Shown here piece after piece: positions 43,206 through 51,617 of a stretch of 64,000 nt of DNA. The translations under genes and the position numbers were made by a program. The stretch lies in assembly GCA_947303715.1 (NCBI GenBank), contig CAMYYY010000004.1, positions 1 to 64,000 of the forward strand, in the 5' to 3' direction. Every line of letters begins with the position of its first letter. Position 1 is the first letter of the stretch. The notes under the pieces were generated by a model. That model searched no databases. It worked only from the letters and a program-made list of their open reading frames with translations, and was not told the origin of the DNA. Source of the DNA: an uncultured Bacteroidales bacterium (GTDB taxonomy: Bacteria; Bacteroidota; Bacteroidia; Bacteroidales; Bacteroidaceae).

Positions 43206-44009
43206 ATGAAATTCGTACTCTTCGGACACACGATTAACCCTTCTAAGTCTCTTACGGCTGATAATTTGCTGTCGCTTTTGAAGGCTCGGGGGGATGTGGT
43301 AACGGATGAATTGACGTCCGATGTGGATATGGTCATCAGCTTGGGTGGCGATGGCACGTTTTTGAAGGCTGCCGAGATGGTGGGAGCAACTGGCATACCC
43401 ATTGTTGGCATTAACACGGGTCATTTGGGCTTCCTTGCCGACGTAAGTACCGATGAAATGGGCGTTTTTCTGGATTGTATCCACAAGGGACAGTATGAGG
43501 TGCGCAGTCGCAGCGTCCTTCATACGGAGGTTTTTCTGCCGAAAGCCTCTGCCGCAAGCCCGATAGTTCTTCATGCTCTTAATGAGGTGGCCGTTACCAA
43601 ACACGATAGTGCTTCCATGATTAGCATTAAGGCTTTTGTCAATGGGGAACTGCTGACAACTTATCGCTCTGACGGCCTTTTGGTCTGTACGCCTACTGGC
43701 TCTACGGCTTACTCCCTTAGTGCAGGCGGCCCCATCATCCATCCTCAGTCGGATGTCATGCTGCTTACTGCTGTTGCACCCCATAGTCTGAATATGCGCC
43801 CCATTATTATTTCTGATGACAAGGAGATTGAGCTTGTCGTCGATAGTCGTAGCGGACATTTCCTGGTTGCGGCCGATGGACAAAGTGCCAATTTCGATAC
43901 CGGAACACGCCTTGTCCTCCGCAAAGCGCCCTATCGCATCAACGTCGTCAAGCAGACGGGCAACACGTGGTTTCGCACGCTTCAGAAGAAGATGAATTGG
44001 GGAATTTAG
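43206..44009 (+). CDS. nadK: NAD kinase
   Basis: Phosphorylates NAD to NADP. The 267-residue protein contains the GGDGT motif ('VISLGGDGTFLKAAE'), 'GINTGHLGFLADV', 'NEVAVTKHDSASMI' and 'DGLLVCTPTGSTAYSLSAGG'. In-frame Met codons exist at 43179 and 43197, but the start at 43206 ('MKFVLFGH') gives the usual family N terminus and the standard distance from the promoter. Confidence 0.95.
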   Translation: MKFVLFGHTINPSKSLTADNLLSLLKARGDVVTDELTSDVDMVISLGGDGTFLKAAEMVGATGIPIVGINTGHLGFLADVSTDEMGVFLDCIHKGQYEVRSRSVLHTEVFLPKASAASPIVLHALNEVAVTKHDSASMISIKAFVNGELLTTYRSDGLLVCTPTGSTAYSLSAGGPIIHPQSDVMLLTAVAPHSLNMRPIIISDDKEIELVVDSRSGHFLVAADGQSANFDTGTRLVLRKAPYRINVVKQTGNTWFRTLQKKMNWGI

Positions 44010-44015
44010 GCGTTT

Positions 44016-44098
44016 TTCGCCCTTTCCCTTTCATGGTTTCGTCCCTGAGTCCATAATTTCGCCCCGTATTCTCAATTTTTGTCCCTTTCCCCGACTTT
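44016..44098. repeat. Degenerate 20-22-bp tandem repeat
   Basis: TTTCGCCC, TTTCGTCCC, TTTCGCCCC and TTTTGTCCC start at 44016, 44038, 44058 and 44078. It fills the gap between nadK and the acyl-CoA synthetase gene. Confidence 0.65.
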
Positions 44099-44172
44099 TT
44101 GGCCATCAAAAACCAAAAGTATAAAAATAAAGTGCGACCTTTGCAGCCGAAATTCAAAAAACAGTTGTAAGA

Positions 44173-45825
44173 ATGACACATTATTTGACTTATTTCGAGA
44201 CAGCCGTTAAGACTTTCTGGAATAATCTGGCTCTCTCAAACTACGGAAAAGAAGATTTCACTTTCGGCCAGGTTGCCGAACAAATTGAACGTAATCACAT
44301 CCTGCTCGAGCTTGCTGGAGCACAGCGGGGAGATAAGGTTGTGCTTTGTGCTCGCAACTCTGCCCAATGGGCGATGGCTTTTATGAGCGTAACCTCTTAT
44401 GACGCCGTTGTTGTTCCTGTATTAAATGATTTCCCGCCTGAAAGCGTGCAGAAGCTTACAGCTCATTCCGACGCTACGGTTATTTTCACCGAACCCGGTA
44501 TTTGGGAGAAGATGGATGCAGAGGCTATGCCAAACCTGAAGGCGGCTTTCAATATGCTCTCTGGCAAGTCGCTGATGCTGCGTGACTCAGAGCTTACGGC
44601 TGAAGCCATTAAGGCGAAGGTCGAAGAAGAGTTCAAGAAACGTTTCCCGAATGGTATGAAGCCTGAAAACGTCAGTTATCCCACGGGGTCACTTGACGAA
44701 CTTGAGATTATCAATTATACTAGTGGTACAACCAGTGCTCCAAAAGGCGTCATGCTTTCGGCTCGTAACTTCAGCTCAAACATTGAGTTTGGTCGTAACC
44801 GCATCCCTGCCTACGAAGGCGAGACCATGCTCTCCATGCTTCCTATGGCTCACCTTTACGGCATGGCTTTTGAGTTTGTCTATCCTCTCTCGCAGGGTGT
44901 CCATATCACCTTCCTTGGTAAAACCCCCACGCCAAGCGTGCTCATCAAGGCCCTGTCCGACGTGAAGCCTCATCTCATCGTCACCGTGCCTCTGGTGGTG
45001 GAAAAGATTTTCAAGGGCAAGGTTATCCCCACGCTCCAGAAGCCTGTCATGAAGGTGTTGCTTGCCATCCCCGGCATCAATAATATCATCCTTGGCAAGG
45101 TGAAGAAGAAACTCATTAGCACCTTCGGCGGCTATCTGCGCTCAGGTCTGGTGATGGGAGGTGCTGCTCTTGGTGAGACAACGGAGAAATACATGCATCG
45201 TATGCATTTCCCCTACACCGTAGGTTATGGTATGACCGAGTGCGGTCCCCTCATCGGTTACGAGCACTATTCGAAGTTTGTTCCCCGCTCATGTGGTAAG
45301 CCTGTTGACGGCATGAAGGTACGCATTACCTCTGCCAATCCCGAGACCGAGGTGGGCGAGATTCAGGTACACGGCGACAACGTGATGATGGGCTACTACA
45401 AGAACCCCGAAGCCACAAAGGCGACCTTTACCGAGGACGGCTGGCTTCGTACTGGCGACCTTGGCCTTATGGACAAGAATGGCAATATCTTCATCAAAGG
45501 CCGCAGCAAGAACATGATTCTCAGCGGTAACGGACAGAACGTCTATCCCGAGGAATTGGAGGACAAACTAAATGCTCTTCCCTTAGTGTCGGAGTGCCTT
45601 GTTGTTAGCCGCAACAATAAGATTGTAGCTCTCGTGGTACCCGATATGGATGGTTTCAAGCCGCTGGCCGAGCAGGGACGTACCATCGAGTCTGTGATGA
45701 CCGATTATCTGGCTCAGGTCAATGCCCAGCTGCCTGCTTACAGCCACATCAACAAAATTGAGCTTCGCAACGAGCCTTTCGAAAAGACTCCTAAGCGTAG
45801 CATCAAACGCTTCATGTATCAGTAA
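44173..45825 (+). CDS. Long-chain acyl-CoA synthetase (AMP-binding)
   Basis: A 550-residue adenylate-forming enzyme that activates fatty acids through an acyl-AMP to acyl-CoA. It has the AMP-binding P-loop 'INYTSGTTSAPKGVML' (about 178), 'GYGMTECGPLIGYE', the 'WLRTGDLGLMDKNGNIFIKG' hinge region and the C-terminal lysine region 'TPKRSIKRF'. It is of the FadD-like group; chain length cannot be told. A GACCTTTG sequence at 44136-44143 is a near-match promoter. A terminator follows. Confidence 0.92.
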   Translation: MTHYLTYFETAVKTFWNNLALSNYGKEDFTFGQVAEQIERNHILLELAGAQRGDKVVLCARNSAQWAMAFMSVTSYDAVVVPVLNDFPPESVQKLTAHSDATVIFTEPGIWEKMDAEAMPNLKAAFNMLSGKSLMLRDSELTAEAIKAKVEEEFKKRFPNGMKPENVSYPTGSLDELEIINYTSGTTSAPKGVMLSARNFSSNIEFGRNRIPAYEGETMLSMLPMAHLYGMAFEFVYPLSQGVHITFLGKTPTPSVLIKALSDVKPHLIVTVPLVVEKIFKGKVIPTLQKPVMKVLLAIPGINNIILGKVKKKLISTFGGYLRSGLVMGGAALGETTEKYMHRMHFPYTVGYGMTECGPLIGYEHYSKFVPRSCGKPVDGMKVRITSANPETEVGEIQVHGDNVMMGYYKNPEATKATFTEDGWLRTGDLGLMDKNGNIFIKGRSKNMILSGNGQNVYPEELEDKLNALPLVSECLVVSRNNKIVALVVPDMDGFKPLAEQGRTIESVMTDYLAQVNAQLPAYSHINKIELRNEPFEKTPKRSIKRFMYQ

Positions 45826-45843
45826 GCCAACTATTCCCCCTTC

Positions 45844-45874
45844 AACGCAGCGTCATACAATATGGCGCTGCGTT
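45844..45874 (+). terminator. Intrinsic terminator
   Basis: A 13-bp stem with one G-T pair (45844-45856 with 45862-45874) and a short loop, followed by a T-rich stretch. Confidence 0.8.
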
Positions 45875-45938
45875 GTGTCTTTAATAACTTGTGGTAGTAG
45901 GCAAAAAATGCTTTTTTGTGTCTTTTTGGGGGAAAGCT

Positions 45939-45969
45939 TTTGCCGTTACAGAATAAAGGTGTACCTTTG
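45939..45969 (+). promoter_or_regulatory. Promoter of asnA-ung
   Basis: TTTG (45939-45942), exactly 19 bp, then TACCTTTG (45962-45969), 24 nt before the GTG start. Confidence 0.85.
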
Positions 45970-45993
45970 AGCCCGATATAATTCTACATTTAC

Positions 45994-47031
45994 GTGAGCT
46001 ACCTGATTACTCCCCCCAATTACCGCCCGCTGCTCAACCCGAAGCAGACCGAACAGGGCATAAAACAAATAAAAGACTTCTTCCAACAGAACCTGAGTAC
46101 CGAACTTCGCCTGCGTCGCGTGACGGCTCCGTTGTTCGTACTTAAGGGCCTTGGAATCAACGATGACCTGAACGGCGTGGAACGTGCCGTATCGTTCCCC
46201 ATTAAAGACATGGACGATGCCCGTGCCGAGGTGGTTCATTCGTTAGCTAAGTGGAAACGACTGACGCTGGCTGAATATGCTGTCCAGCCAGGCTACGGTA
46301 TCTATACCGACATGAACGCCATCCGCGCCGACGAGGAACTGGGCAACCTCCATAGCCTCTACGTCGATCAATGGGACTGGGAGCGCGTTATCCGTCCTGA
46401 GGACCGCTCGTTGGACTACCTGAAGCGCATAGTTCGCCGCATCTATGCTGCCATGTTGCGCACAGAATATATGATCAGCGAAGTCTATCCTCAGCTCACC
46501 CCATCGCTGCCCGAGGAAATTCATTTCATTCACAGCGAGGAGCTATTGCAGCGCTATCCCAATCTGTCCGCGAAGGAACGCGAGCACGCTATTGCACGCG
46601 AGTATGGCGCCGTGTTCATTATTGGCATCGGTGGTCAGCTCTCGGATGGGCAGCCTCACGACCTCCGTGCCCCCGACTACGACGACTGGAGTACGCCGAA
46701 TAGCGACGGCTACTGCGGATTGAATGGCGATATCATCGTGTGGAACAACATTCTCGGCCGTTCGTTTGAGCTTTCGTCGATGGGTATCCGTGTTGATAAA
46801 GAATCGATGCTGCGCCAACTTGCCCTCTGCCATGCGGAGGAGCGTAAAGAGCTCTATTTCCATCGCCGTCTGCTGGCTGATGAGCTTCCCTTAAGCGTGG
46901 GTGGCGGTATTGGGCAGAGCCGTCTCTGCATGCTGCTGCTCAAGAAAGCCCACATTGGCGAAATCCAGGCCTCTATATGGCCGCAGGAGATGGTCAACCG
47001 TTGCACAGCCGCAGGAATACCATTGATATGA
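45994..47031 (+). CDS. asnA: Aspartate-ammonia ligase (asparagine synthetase A)
   Basis: Makes asparagine from aspartate and ammonia with ATP. The 345-residue class II synthetase-like protein shows 'LRLRRVTAPLFV', 'AVSFPIKDM', 'GYGIYTDMNAIRADE', 'DQWDWERVI' and 'GGGIGQSRLCMLLL'. The start is GTG, placed by the promoter distance and the conserved 'SYLITP' beginning. It overlaps ung by 4 nt. Confidence 0.96.
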   Translation: MSYLITPPNYRPLLNPKQTEQGIKQIKDFFQQNLSTELRLRRVTAPLFVLKGLGINDDLNGVERAVSFPIKDMDDARAEVVHSLAKWKRLTLAEYAVQPGYGIYTDMNAIRADEELGNLHSLYVDQWDWERVIRPEDRSLDYLKRIVRRIYAAMLRTEYMISEVYPQLTPSLPEEIHFIHSEELLQRYPNLSAKEREHAIAREYGAVFIIGIGGQLSDGQPHDLRAPDYDDWSTPNSDGYCGLNGDIIVWNNILGRSFELSSMGIRVDKESMLRQLALCHAEERKELYFHRRLLADELPLSVGGGIGQSRLCMLLLKKAHIGEIQASIWPQEMVNRCTAAGIPLI

Positions 47032-47690
47032 ACGTTCGTATAGACGAGAGTTGGAAGGCAGTCCTGCAGCCCGAGTTTGACAAACCGGAGTTCGAGCGGC
47101 TGACGTCGTTTGTTCGTCAGGAGTATGCTCGTGGCACCTGCTATCCACCCGCAAAGCTCATCTTCAATGCTTTCGACCATTGCCCCTTCGACAAGGTGAA
47201 AGTCGTCATCATTGGGCAAGACCCCTATCATGAGCCTGGGCAAGCCAACGGCATGTGCTTTTCCGTTAGTCCTACGACCCCCATGCCTCCCTCGTTGGTT
47301 AACATTTTCAAGGAGATTCAGAACGACCTCGGTACCCCTCCACCTCCTAACGGCGACCTTACCCGCTGGGCCGATCAAGGTGTGCTGTTGCTCAATGCCA
47401 CCCTTACTGTTCGTGCTCATGCTGCAGCCTCGCACCAGCGGCAGGGTTGGGAGGAATTTACCGATGCCGTCATTCGTGAGCTGAACGTACGGCGTGACCA
47501 CCTCGTCTTCATCCTCTGGGGTTCTTACGCCCAGCGCAAGGGTGCCATAATCGACCGTACGCGCCATCTTGTTCTTACCAGCGTACACCCCTCCCCCTTG
47601 AGCGCTCACGCAGGCTTCTTTGGCAATCATCACTTCAGCACGGCTAATGCCTATCTTATACAGCACGGCCAAACCCCGATACAATGGTAA
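47028..47690 (+). CDS. ung: Uracil-DNA glycosylase
   Basis: Removes uracil from DNA, starting base excision repair. The 220-residue family 1 enzyme has the water-activating motif 'GQDPYHEPGQANGMCFSV', 'LLLNATLTV' and 'HPSPLSAH'. An upstream Met exists in frame inside asnA, but the ATG at 47028 forms the ATGA overlap and gives the usual length. It is co-transcribed with asnA. Confidence 0.96.
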   Translation: MNVRIDESWKAVLQPEFDKPEFERLTSFVRQEYARGTCYPPAKLIFNAFDHCPFDKVKVVIIGQDPYHEPGQANGMCFSVSPTTPMPPSLVNIFKEIQNDLGTPPPPNGDLTRWADQGVLLLNATLTVRAHAAASHQRQGWEEFTDAVIRELNVRRDHLVFILWGSYAQRKGAIIDRTRHLVLTSVHPSPLSAHAGFFGNHHFSTANAYLIQHGQTPIQW

Positions 47691-47776
47691 TTAAAAAGTT
47701 AAGGAAAAAATGTCCTGTATGTGCTGTTTTCAAAAACAATGCTATTTCTTTTAATTCTTAACTCTTAACAAAAAAT
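47691..47776. repeat. AT-rich leader repeat before pyrH
   Basis: Related to the repeat at 16931-17021: it shares 'GTTAAGgAAAAAATGTC' then CTGTAT on the left and 'TTAACTCTTAACAAAAAAT' on the right, with imperfect inverted arms. It ends 17 nt before the pyrH ATG. Confidence 0.75.
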
Positions 47777-47793
47777 TTTATTTTTTTCTAATC

Positions 47794-48501
47794 ATGCAAT
47801 TCCACAGAATCCTCCTCAAACTCAGCGGCGAAAGCCTGATGGGTGAACAACGTTACGGCATCGACGAGAAGCGCTTGGCTGAGTATGCCCAACAAATCAA
47901 GGAAATCCACGACTTTGGCGTGCAAATTGGCATCGTCATAGGCGGAGGCAACATTTTCCGCGGCCTTACAGGTGCCGGAAAAGGCTTTGACCGCGTCAAA
48001 GGCGATCAGATGGGTATGCTGGCTACTGTTATTAACAGCCTTGCCCTCAGCAGCGCCCTCACAGCCGTAGGCGTTCCCACACGCGTTCTCACCGCTATTC
48101 GCATGGAACCCATCGGTGAATTCTACACGAAGTGGAAGGCTATCGATGCTCTCGAACGTGGCGAAGTTGCCATCTTTAGCGCCGGTACGGGCAATCCTTA
48201 TTTCACTACCGACACAGGCTCATCGCTTCGCGCTATCGAGATTGAGGCCGACGTCATGTTCAAGGGTACTCGCGTCGATGGCGTCTATACCGCCGACCCC
48301 GAGAAAGACCCCACCGCCACGAAGTTCACGGATATATCCTATAAGGAAGTGCTGTCGCGCGGGCTGAAGGTGATGGATCTCTCGGCTATTTGCATGTGTC
48401 AGGACAACAACCTGCCCATCTACGTCTTCAACATGGACGTCGTGGGCAACCTGCGCAAGGTCATCGACGGCGAGCCTATCGGCACCCTCGTACACAATTA
48501 A
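47794..48501 (+). CDS. pyrH: UMP kinase
   Basis: Phosphorylates UMP to UDP. The 235-residue amino-acid-kinase-fold protein shows 'RILLKLSGESLMG', 'IGIVIGGGNIFRG', 'GDQMGMLATVINSLAL' and 'FSAGTGNPYFTTDT'. The common neighbour frr is not present. A bidirectional terminator separates it from the convergent GH127 gene. Confidence 0.97.
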   Translation: MQFHRILLKLSGESLMGEQRYGIDEKRLAEYAQQIKEIHDFGVQIGIVIGGGNIFRGLTGAGKGFDRVKGDQMGMLATVINSLALSSALTAVGVPTRVLTAIRMEPIGEFYTKWKAIDALERGEVAIFSAGTGNPYFTTDTGSSLRAIEIEADVMFKGTRVDGVYTADPEKDPTATKFTDISYKEVLSRGLKVMDLSAICMCQDNNLPIYVFNMDVVGNLRKVIDGEPIGTLVHN

Positions 48502-48524
48502 GTTGGCCTTATAGCTGCGAAAAG

Positions 48525-48551
48525 AAAGGGGACTATTTGATAGCCCCCTTT
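48525..48551. terminator. Bidirectional terminator between pyrH and the GH127 gene
   Basis: AAAGGGG.CTAT pairs with ATAG.CCCCTTT around a TTG loop, with T runs on one side and A runs on the other. Confidence 0.75.
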
Positions 48552-48554
48552 TCC

Positions 48555-50930
48555 TTATTCATTCTTCATGAGCCTTACCTCATAAATCTCTCCTATCTGC
48601 TTACGCGGCTTGGCTACAAACTTCACACGCACTTCTGTCTTCCCTTTGAGCAGCTCGGCAGGGATGGGATAGGTCTCATACTTGAACTCTGAGATACGGT
48701 ATTTGCCTGTATTGTTGACGGATTGTATGAGCGTATCATCCACAAAGATGTCAAACTCGTGCGTCTTCCATTCGCCCACACCCCAGTACTTAAGCCGCAA
48801 ACCGAGTTCCGTCAGGCCTTTCGTCTGCATCAGGTAGCTGAAGAAATGCCCATCGTTGGCATCGCGGAAATGCACATCGTTTGAACTGCCCGTGTTGGAA
48901 CGGTCTGTTTCCATCTGATGGTCAGTCTCAGGCTGCTGCTCTCCAGGCTGTACTTTATCGATGGTCTTTGCCTCTAATGCCTGACGTTCCTGCTCTGCCT
49001 TTGCCAGACCATCCAAATACTCCTGATAATTGGATTCCGAGAGTGCCAGCCAATACATCATGTAGCGTGAATCGTGAATCTCAAAGAAGGGCTGCAGTTC
49101 GTTCCGTATGGCATTCTCCATCTTGGTGGTAAGGGTAAAGTGGAGCGGTTTGCCAGGTATGGGCTGCAGCTGGTCTGCGATAGATTCGATGTTGTCGTTA
49201 ATAAGGATAGGCGCCTCGTTGACAGGCAGCTTCCTGCCGCTGGCATACTGTCCGAAGCGGCTGTCGTCGGCAATAAGATGTGCCAAATCCTCCGTGCCGG
49301 TTTTCATGCCAAGGAGGATAGGGCCGTGCATGAGGGCGATATATTTAGGCACATTAGGCAGGTACTTGATGCTATTGTGCATGGGGAAGCTGATATCCAC
49401 CACATCCCCCTTCTTCCACTTGCGGTTGATGGAGACGTAGGATGACGGTCCTGTAGCCAAAGCAACGGGTATTCCGTTGACTTTCACAGAGAAATCGCCA
49501 GGCTTCACCCATCCCGGATAGCGCACAAGCAGCTCAAACTGTCCTTTGCCCTGCGCAATCTTGATTTTGCTTGTTTCGCTATAGGGGAACTCCGTTTCCT
49601 GCACAAGGCAGATGCCTTTTTCCTTCCAATTCAATTCCGAGGCGACAAAGAGGTTCACAAACAGGCTCTCAGCCCTCTTCGTATAGATGAATTGTCCGTA
49701 TTTGCCGTGATTCTCCATACCTGTGCCGACACAGCACCACATCGCCTCGTTGGGGGCGGAGTAGTTGCGGTAGTGACGCGGACGGGCTGGGGTGAAATAG
49801 ACATAGCCCCCGTGTTCCGGATGCTGGGTGGAGAGGATATGGTTGAACATAGCTAGTTCATAGAAGTCGGCAAAGCGAGCCTCTGGGTTACGACGGTGCA
49901 GGAATTCAGTCAGTTTGAGCATGTTGTTGGTGTTACAACTCTCTGGGCCGTCGATATCGTTGATGAAGTCTATGCAGGCCTCTTTGCTGGGGAAATGTTC
50001 ACGCCGGCTGTTGCCTCCGAACGCCAGCGAACGGTCACCTGTCACGACATCCCAGAAATAGGCACTTGCAAGATGATAGGTCTCATCGCCACTCAGTTCA
50101 GAGATACGCTCAAAGCCTACAACCTTCGGCACCTGCGTATTGGCATGCATGTTGTCGAGGCAGTCCTGACGCTGTAGCATGGGGATGAGCAGCCTGCGGT
50201 GTGAGAAACGACGCGCCACATCCAGATACTTCTTATCTCCTATGATGGCGTATGCATCCACCAGTACTTCGTTCATACCTCCGTGCTCATTGCCCAGCAT
50301 GCGCTCCATCTGTTCGTCGGAAAGTCCTGCCGTCAGGTCAATTGCCCAGTCGCAAAAACCGAGGAAAAGGTTCTTAGCCTGTTCATTACCACAATAGACC
50401 CATGCGTCGCGCAGCCCTGCAAACATCTTATGAAGGTTATAGAAGGGAGCCCATGAACCGAAGTAAACCCCAAAGTCACCTTTCTTGAAAGTGGACCATA
50501 TCCCTTCGCTGTTAGGCATGCCTCCCACATAGCCCTTGCCCCATTCGGGATGGTTTCTGGCATTAGCCTCGGCACACTCCTGCAATTCGCTGATGATATA
50601 CTCCATACGCCGGCGGCACTCCTCGTTGCCCGTAGCTGCATTCATGGCCATAGCCGTCAGGTAGTGTCCCCCCACATGCCCGTCGAGCCCGTCCCAGTTG
50701 GGATAGGTCTTAGCCTTGGGTGTCAGCCCAGCCTCCTTCCGATAGGGGGCAAGAAGCCGGTCGCAATCATATTTCAATAGGGTTTCGACATTCAAGTCCT
50801 GCGCCCTCTTCAGAGGTCCGTCAAGAAGTGTCACATCGCCCAGGGGAAACTCGTCGGCATAGAGCCTGTCTTGCGCTTCCATCGAAGTGACAAAGAGCAG
50901 AAGGAGGGTAAGAGAAAAGATTTTTTTCAT
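48555..50930 (-). CDS. GH127-family glycosidase (beta-L-arabinofuranosidase-like)
   Basis: A 791-residue exported enzyme (signal peptide 'MKKIFSLTLLLLFVTS'). The alpha/alpha-barrel contains the residues typical of GH127: 'GPESCNTNNMLKL' (the Glu-x-Cys pair) and 'MWCCVGTGMENHGKYG' (the Cys pair), which bind zinc and provide a cysteine nucleophile in the studied bifidobacterial enzyme. A C-terminal beta-domain ('LRLKYWGVGEWKTHEFDIFV') is added. Substrates of the family are arabinofuranosides of plant cell wall or glycoproteins. The frame is open nine codons further, but that start lies in the promoter. Confidence 0.9.
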   Translation of the reverse strand: MKKIFSLTLLLLFVTSMEAQDRLYADEFPLGDVTLLDGPLKRAQDLNVETLLKYDCDRLLAPYRKEAGLTPKAKTYPNWDGLDGHVGGHYLTAMAMNAATGNEECRRRMEYIISELQECAEANARNHPEWGKGYVGGMPNSEGIWSTFKKGDFGVYFGSWAPFYNLHKMFAGLRDAWVYCGNEQAKNLFLGFCDWAIDLTAGLSDEQMERMLGNEHGGMNEVLVDAYAIIGDKKYLDVARRFSHRRLLIPMLQRQDCLDNMHANTQVPKVVGFERISELSGDETYHLASAYFWDVVTGDRSLAFGGNSRREHFPSKEACIDFINDIDGPESCNTNNMLKLTEFLHRRNPEARFADFYELAMFNHILSTQHPEHGGYVYFTPARPRHYRNYSAPNEAMWCCVGTGMENHGKYGQFIYTKRAESLFVNLFVASELNWKEKGICLVQETEFPYSETSKIKIAQGKGQFELLVRYPGWVKPGDFSVKVNGIPVALATGPSSYVSINRKWKKGDVVDISFPMHNSIKYLPNVPKYIALMHGPILLGMKTGTEDLAHLIADDSRFGQYASGRKLPVNEAPILINDNIESIADQLQPIPGKPLHFTLTTKMENAIRNELQPFFEIHDSRYMMYWLALSESNYQEYLDGLAKAEQERQALEAKTIDKVQPGEQQPETDHQMETDRSNTGSSNDVHFRDANDGHFFSYLMQTKGLTELGLRLKYWGVGEWKTHEFDIFVDDTLIQSVNNTGKYRISEFKYETYPIPAELLKGKTEVRVKFVAKPRKQIGEIYEVRLMKNE

Positions 50931-50954
50931 ATCAAGGTGATTATTATTCTTCTG

Positions 50955-50986
50955 CAAAGGTACGATTAAGCGAGCGAAAAAGCAAA
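50955..50986 (-). promoter_or_regulatory. Promoter of the GH127 gene
   Basis: Minus strand: TTTG (50983-50986), 20 bp, then TACCTTTG (50955-50962), 24 nt before the ATG. Confidence 0.85.
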
Positions 50987-51068
50987 TTTATTTGCGTTTT
51001 TTCCGAGAGTGAGCATTTAGAACTTGTCGTGTAATTATCTCTTATTGCCCCCTTCCGCTGAATTATTC

Positions 51069-51115
51069 CCCTATTCTAATTTTTTATTCGAGGGGAATGA
51101 GAAATTAGAATAGGG
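51069..51115. repeat. 14-bp inverted repeat
   Basis: CCCTATTCTAATTT (51069-51082) and its exact reverse complement (51102-51115). It lies between the GH127 promoter and the tRNA; the rest of this stretch has no gene. Confidence 0.8.
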
Positions 51116-51177
51116 CGTTAAAAAATAATTCCACTTGAATAAAAATGGTGCATCCTACATTCCACTACAGAACAGAA

Positions 51178-51198
51178 AAAGGCAGACTGTCTGCCTTT
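51178..51198 (-). terminator. Terminator-like hairpin downstream of tRNA-Arg
   Basis: AAAGGCAG pairs with CTGCCTTT; on the minus strand a T run follows. It is about 125 nt beyond the tRNA 3' end, which leaves a trailer with further pairing (GGCTGGCGCCAGCC palindrome at 51237-51250). Confidence 0.65.
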
Positions 51199-51321
51199 CC
51201 TTCTTTTCCGTAGGGATTGACGTTGTCTATCCCATAGGCTGGCGCCAGCCATCCTACAAAGAAAAAGGAGTCTTGACAATTTGAAAACAAGCTTTCATTG
51301 CCAATCCTCCTTTTCCTTCGT

Positions 51322-51394
51322 GATCCCGTTGGGATTCAAACCCAAGACCTTCAGAACCGGAATCTGACGCTCTATTCAGCTAAGCTACGGGACC
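51322..51394 (-). tRNA. tRNA-Arg (anticodon CCG)
   Basis: A 73-nt cloverleaf reads on the minus strand: acceptor GGTCCCG pairing with CGGGATC, anticodon stem TCAGA/TCTGA with loop TTCCGGT (anticodon CCG, reads CGG), and T arm TTGGG-TTTGAAT-CCCAA. CCA is not encoded. Confidence 0.95.
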
Positions 51395-51415
51395 CGCTGT
51401 TCGCTTTCGCGGCTG

Positions 51416-51446
51416 CGAAGGTACGGCTTTTTCGTAAAATGGCAAA
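51416..51446 (-). promoter_or_regulatory. Promoter of tRNA-Arg
   Basis: Minus strand: TTTG (51443-51446), exactly 19 bp, then TACCTTCG (51416-51423). The -7 box is the TAnnTTCG variant. Confidence 0.75.
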
Positions 51447-51495
51447 AAATATTTGGAGAAACTTTCTCGGCTTTCACGCCGCCATACCTCGAGAT

Positions 51496-51571
51496 TTTGT
51501 GGATTACTCCAGTTTTCAGTAGAAAAAATTTGTGGATTACTCCATTTTTTAGTAGAAAAAATTTGTGGATA
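51496..51571. repeat. 33-bp tandem repeat ending in a promoter
   Basis: TTTGTGGAT begins at 51496, 51529 and 51562. The first two units share 'TTTGTGGATTACTCCA' and the AGTAGAAAAAA tail. The third TTTG is the -33 box of the ATPase gene. Confidence 0.9.
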
Positions 51572-51592
51572 AGAAAAAAGATGGTACTTTTG
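51562..51592 (+). promoter_or_regulatory. Promoter of the ATPase gene
   Basis: TTTG (51562-51565), 19 bp, then TACTTTTG (51585-51592), 25 nt before the ATG. Confidence 0.85.
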
Positions 51593-51617
51593 CAGCGCAT
51601 TATCAAATAGAACCACT

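Noticed and set aside
51322..51394. Integration site (att) at tRNA-Arg
   Set aside because: No integrase and no repeated tRNA 3' end were seen nearby.
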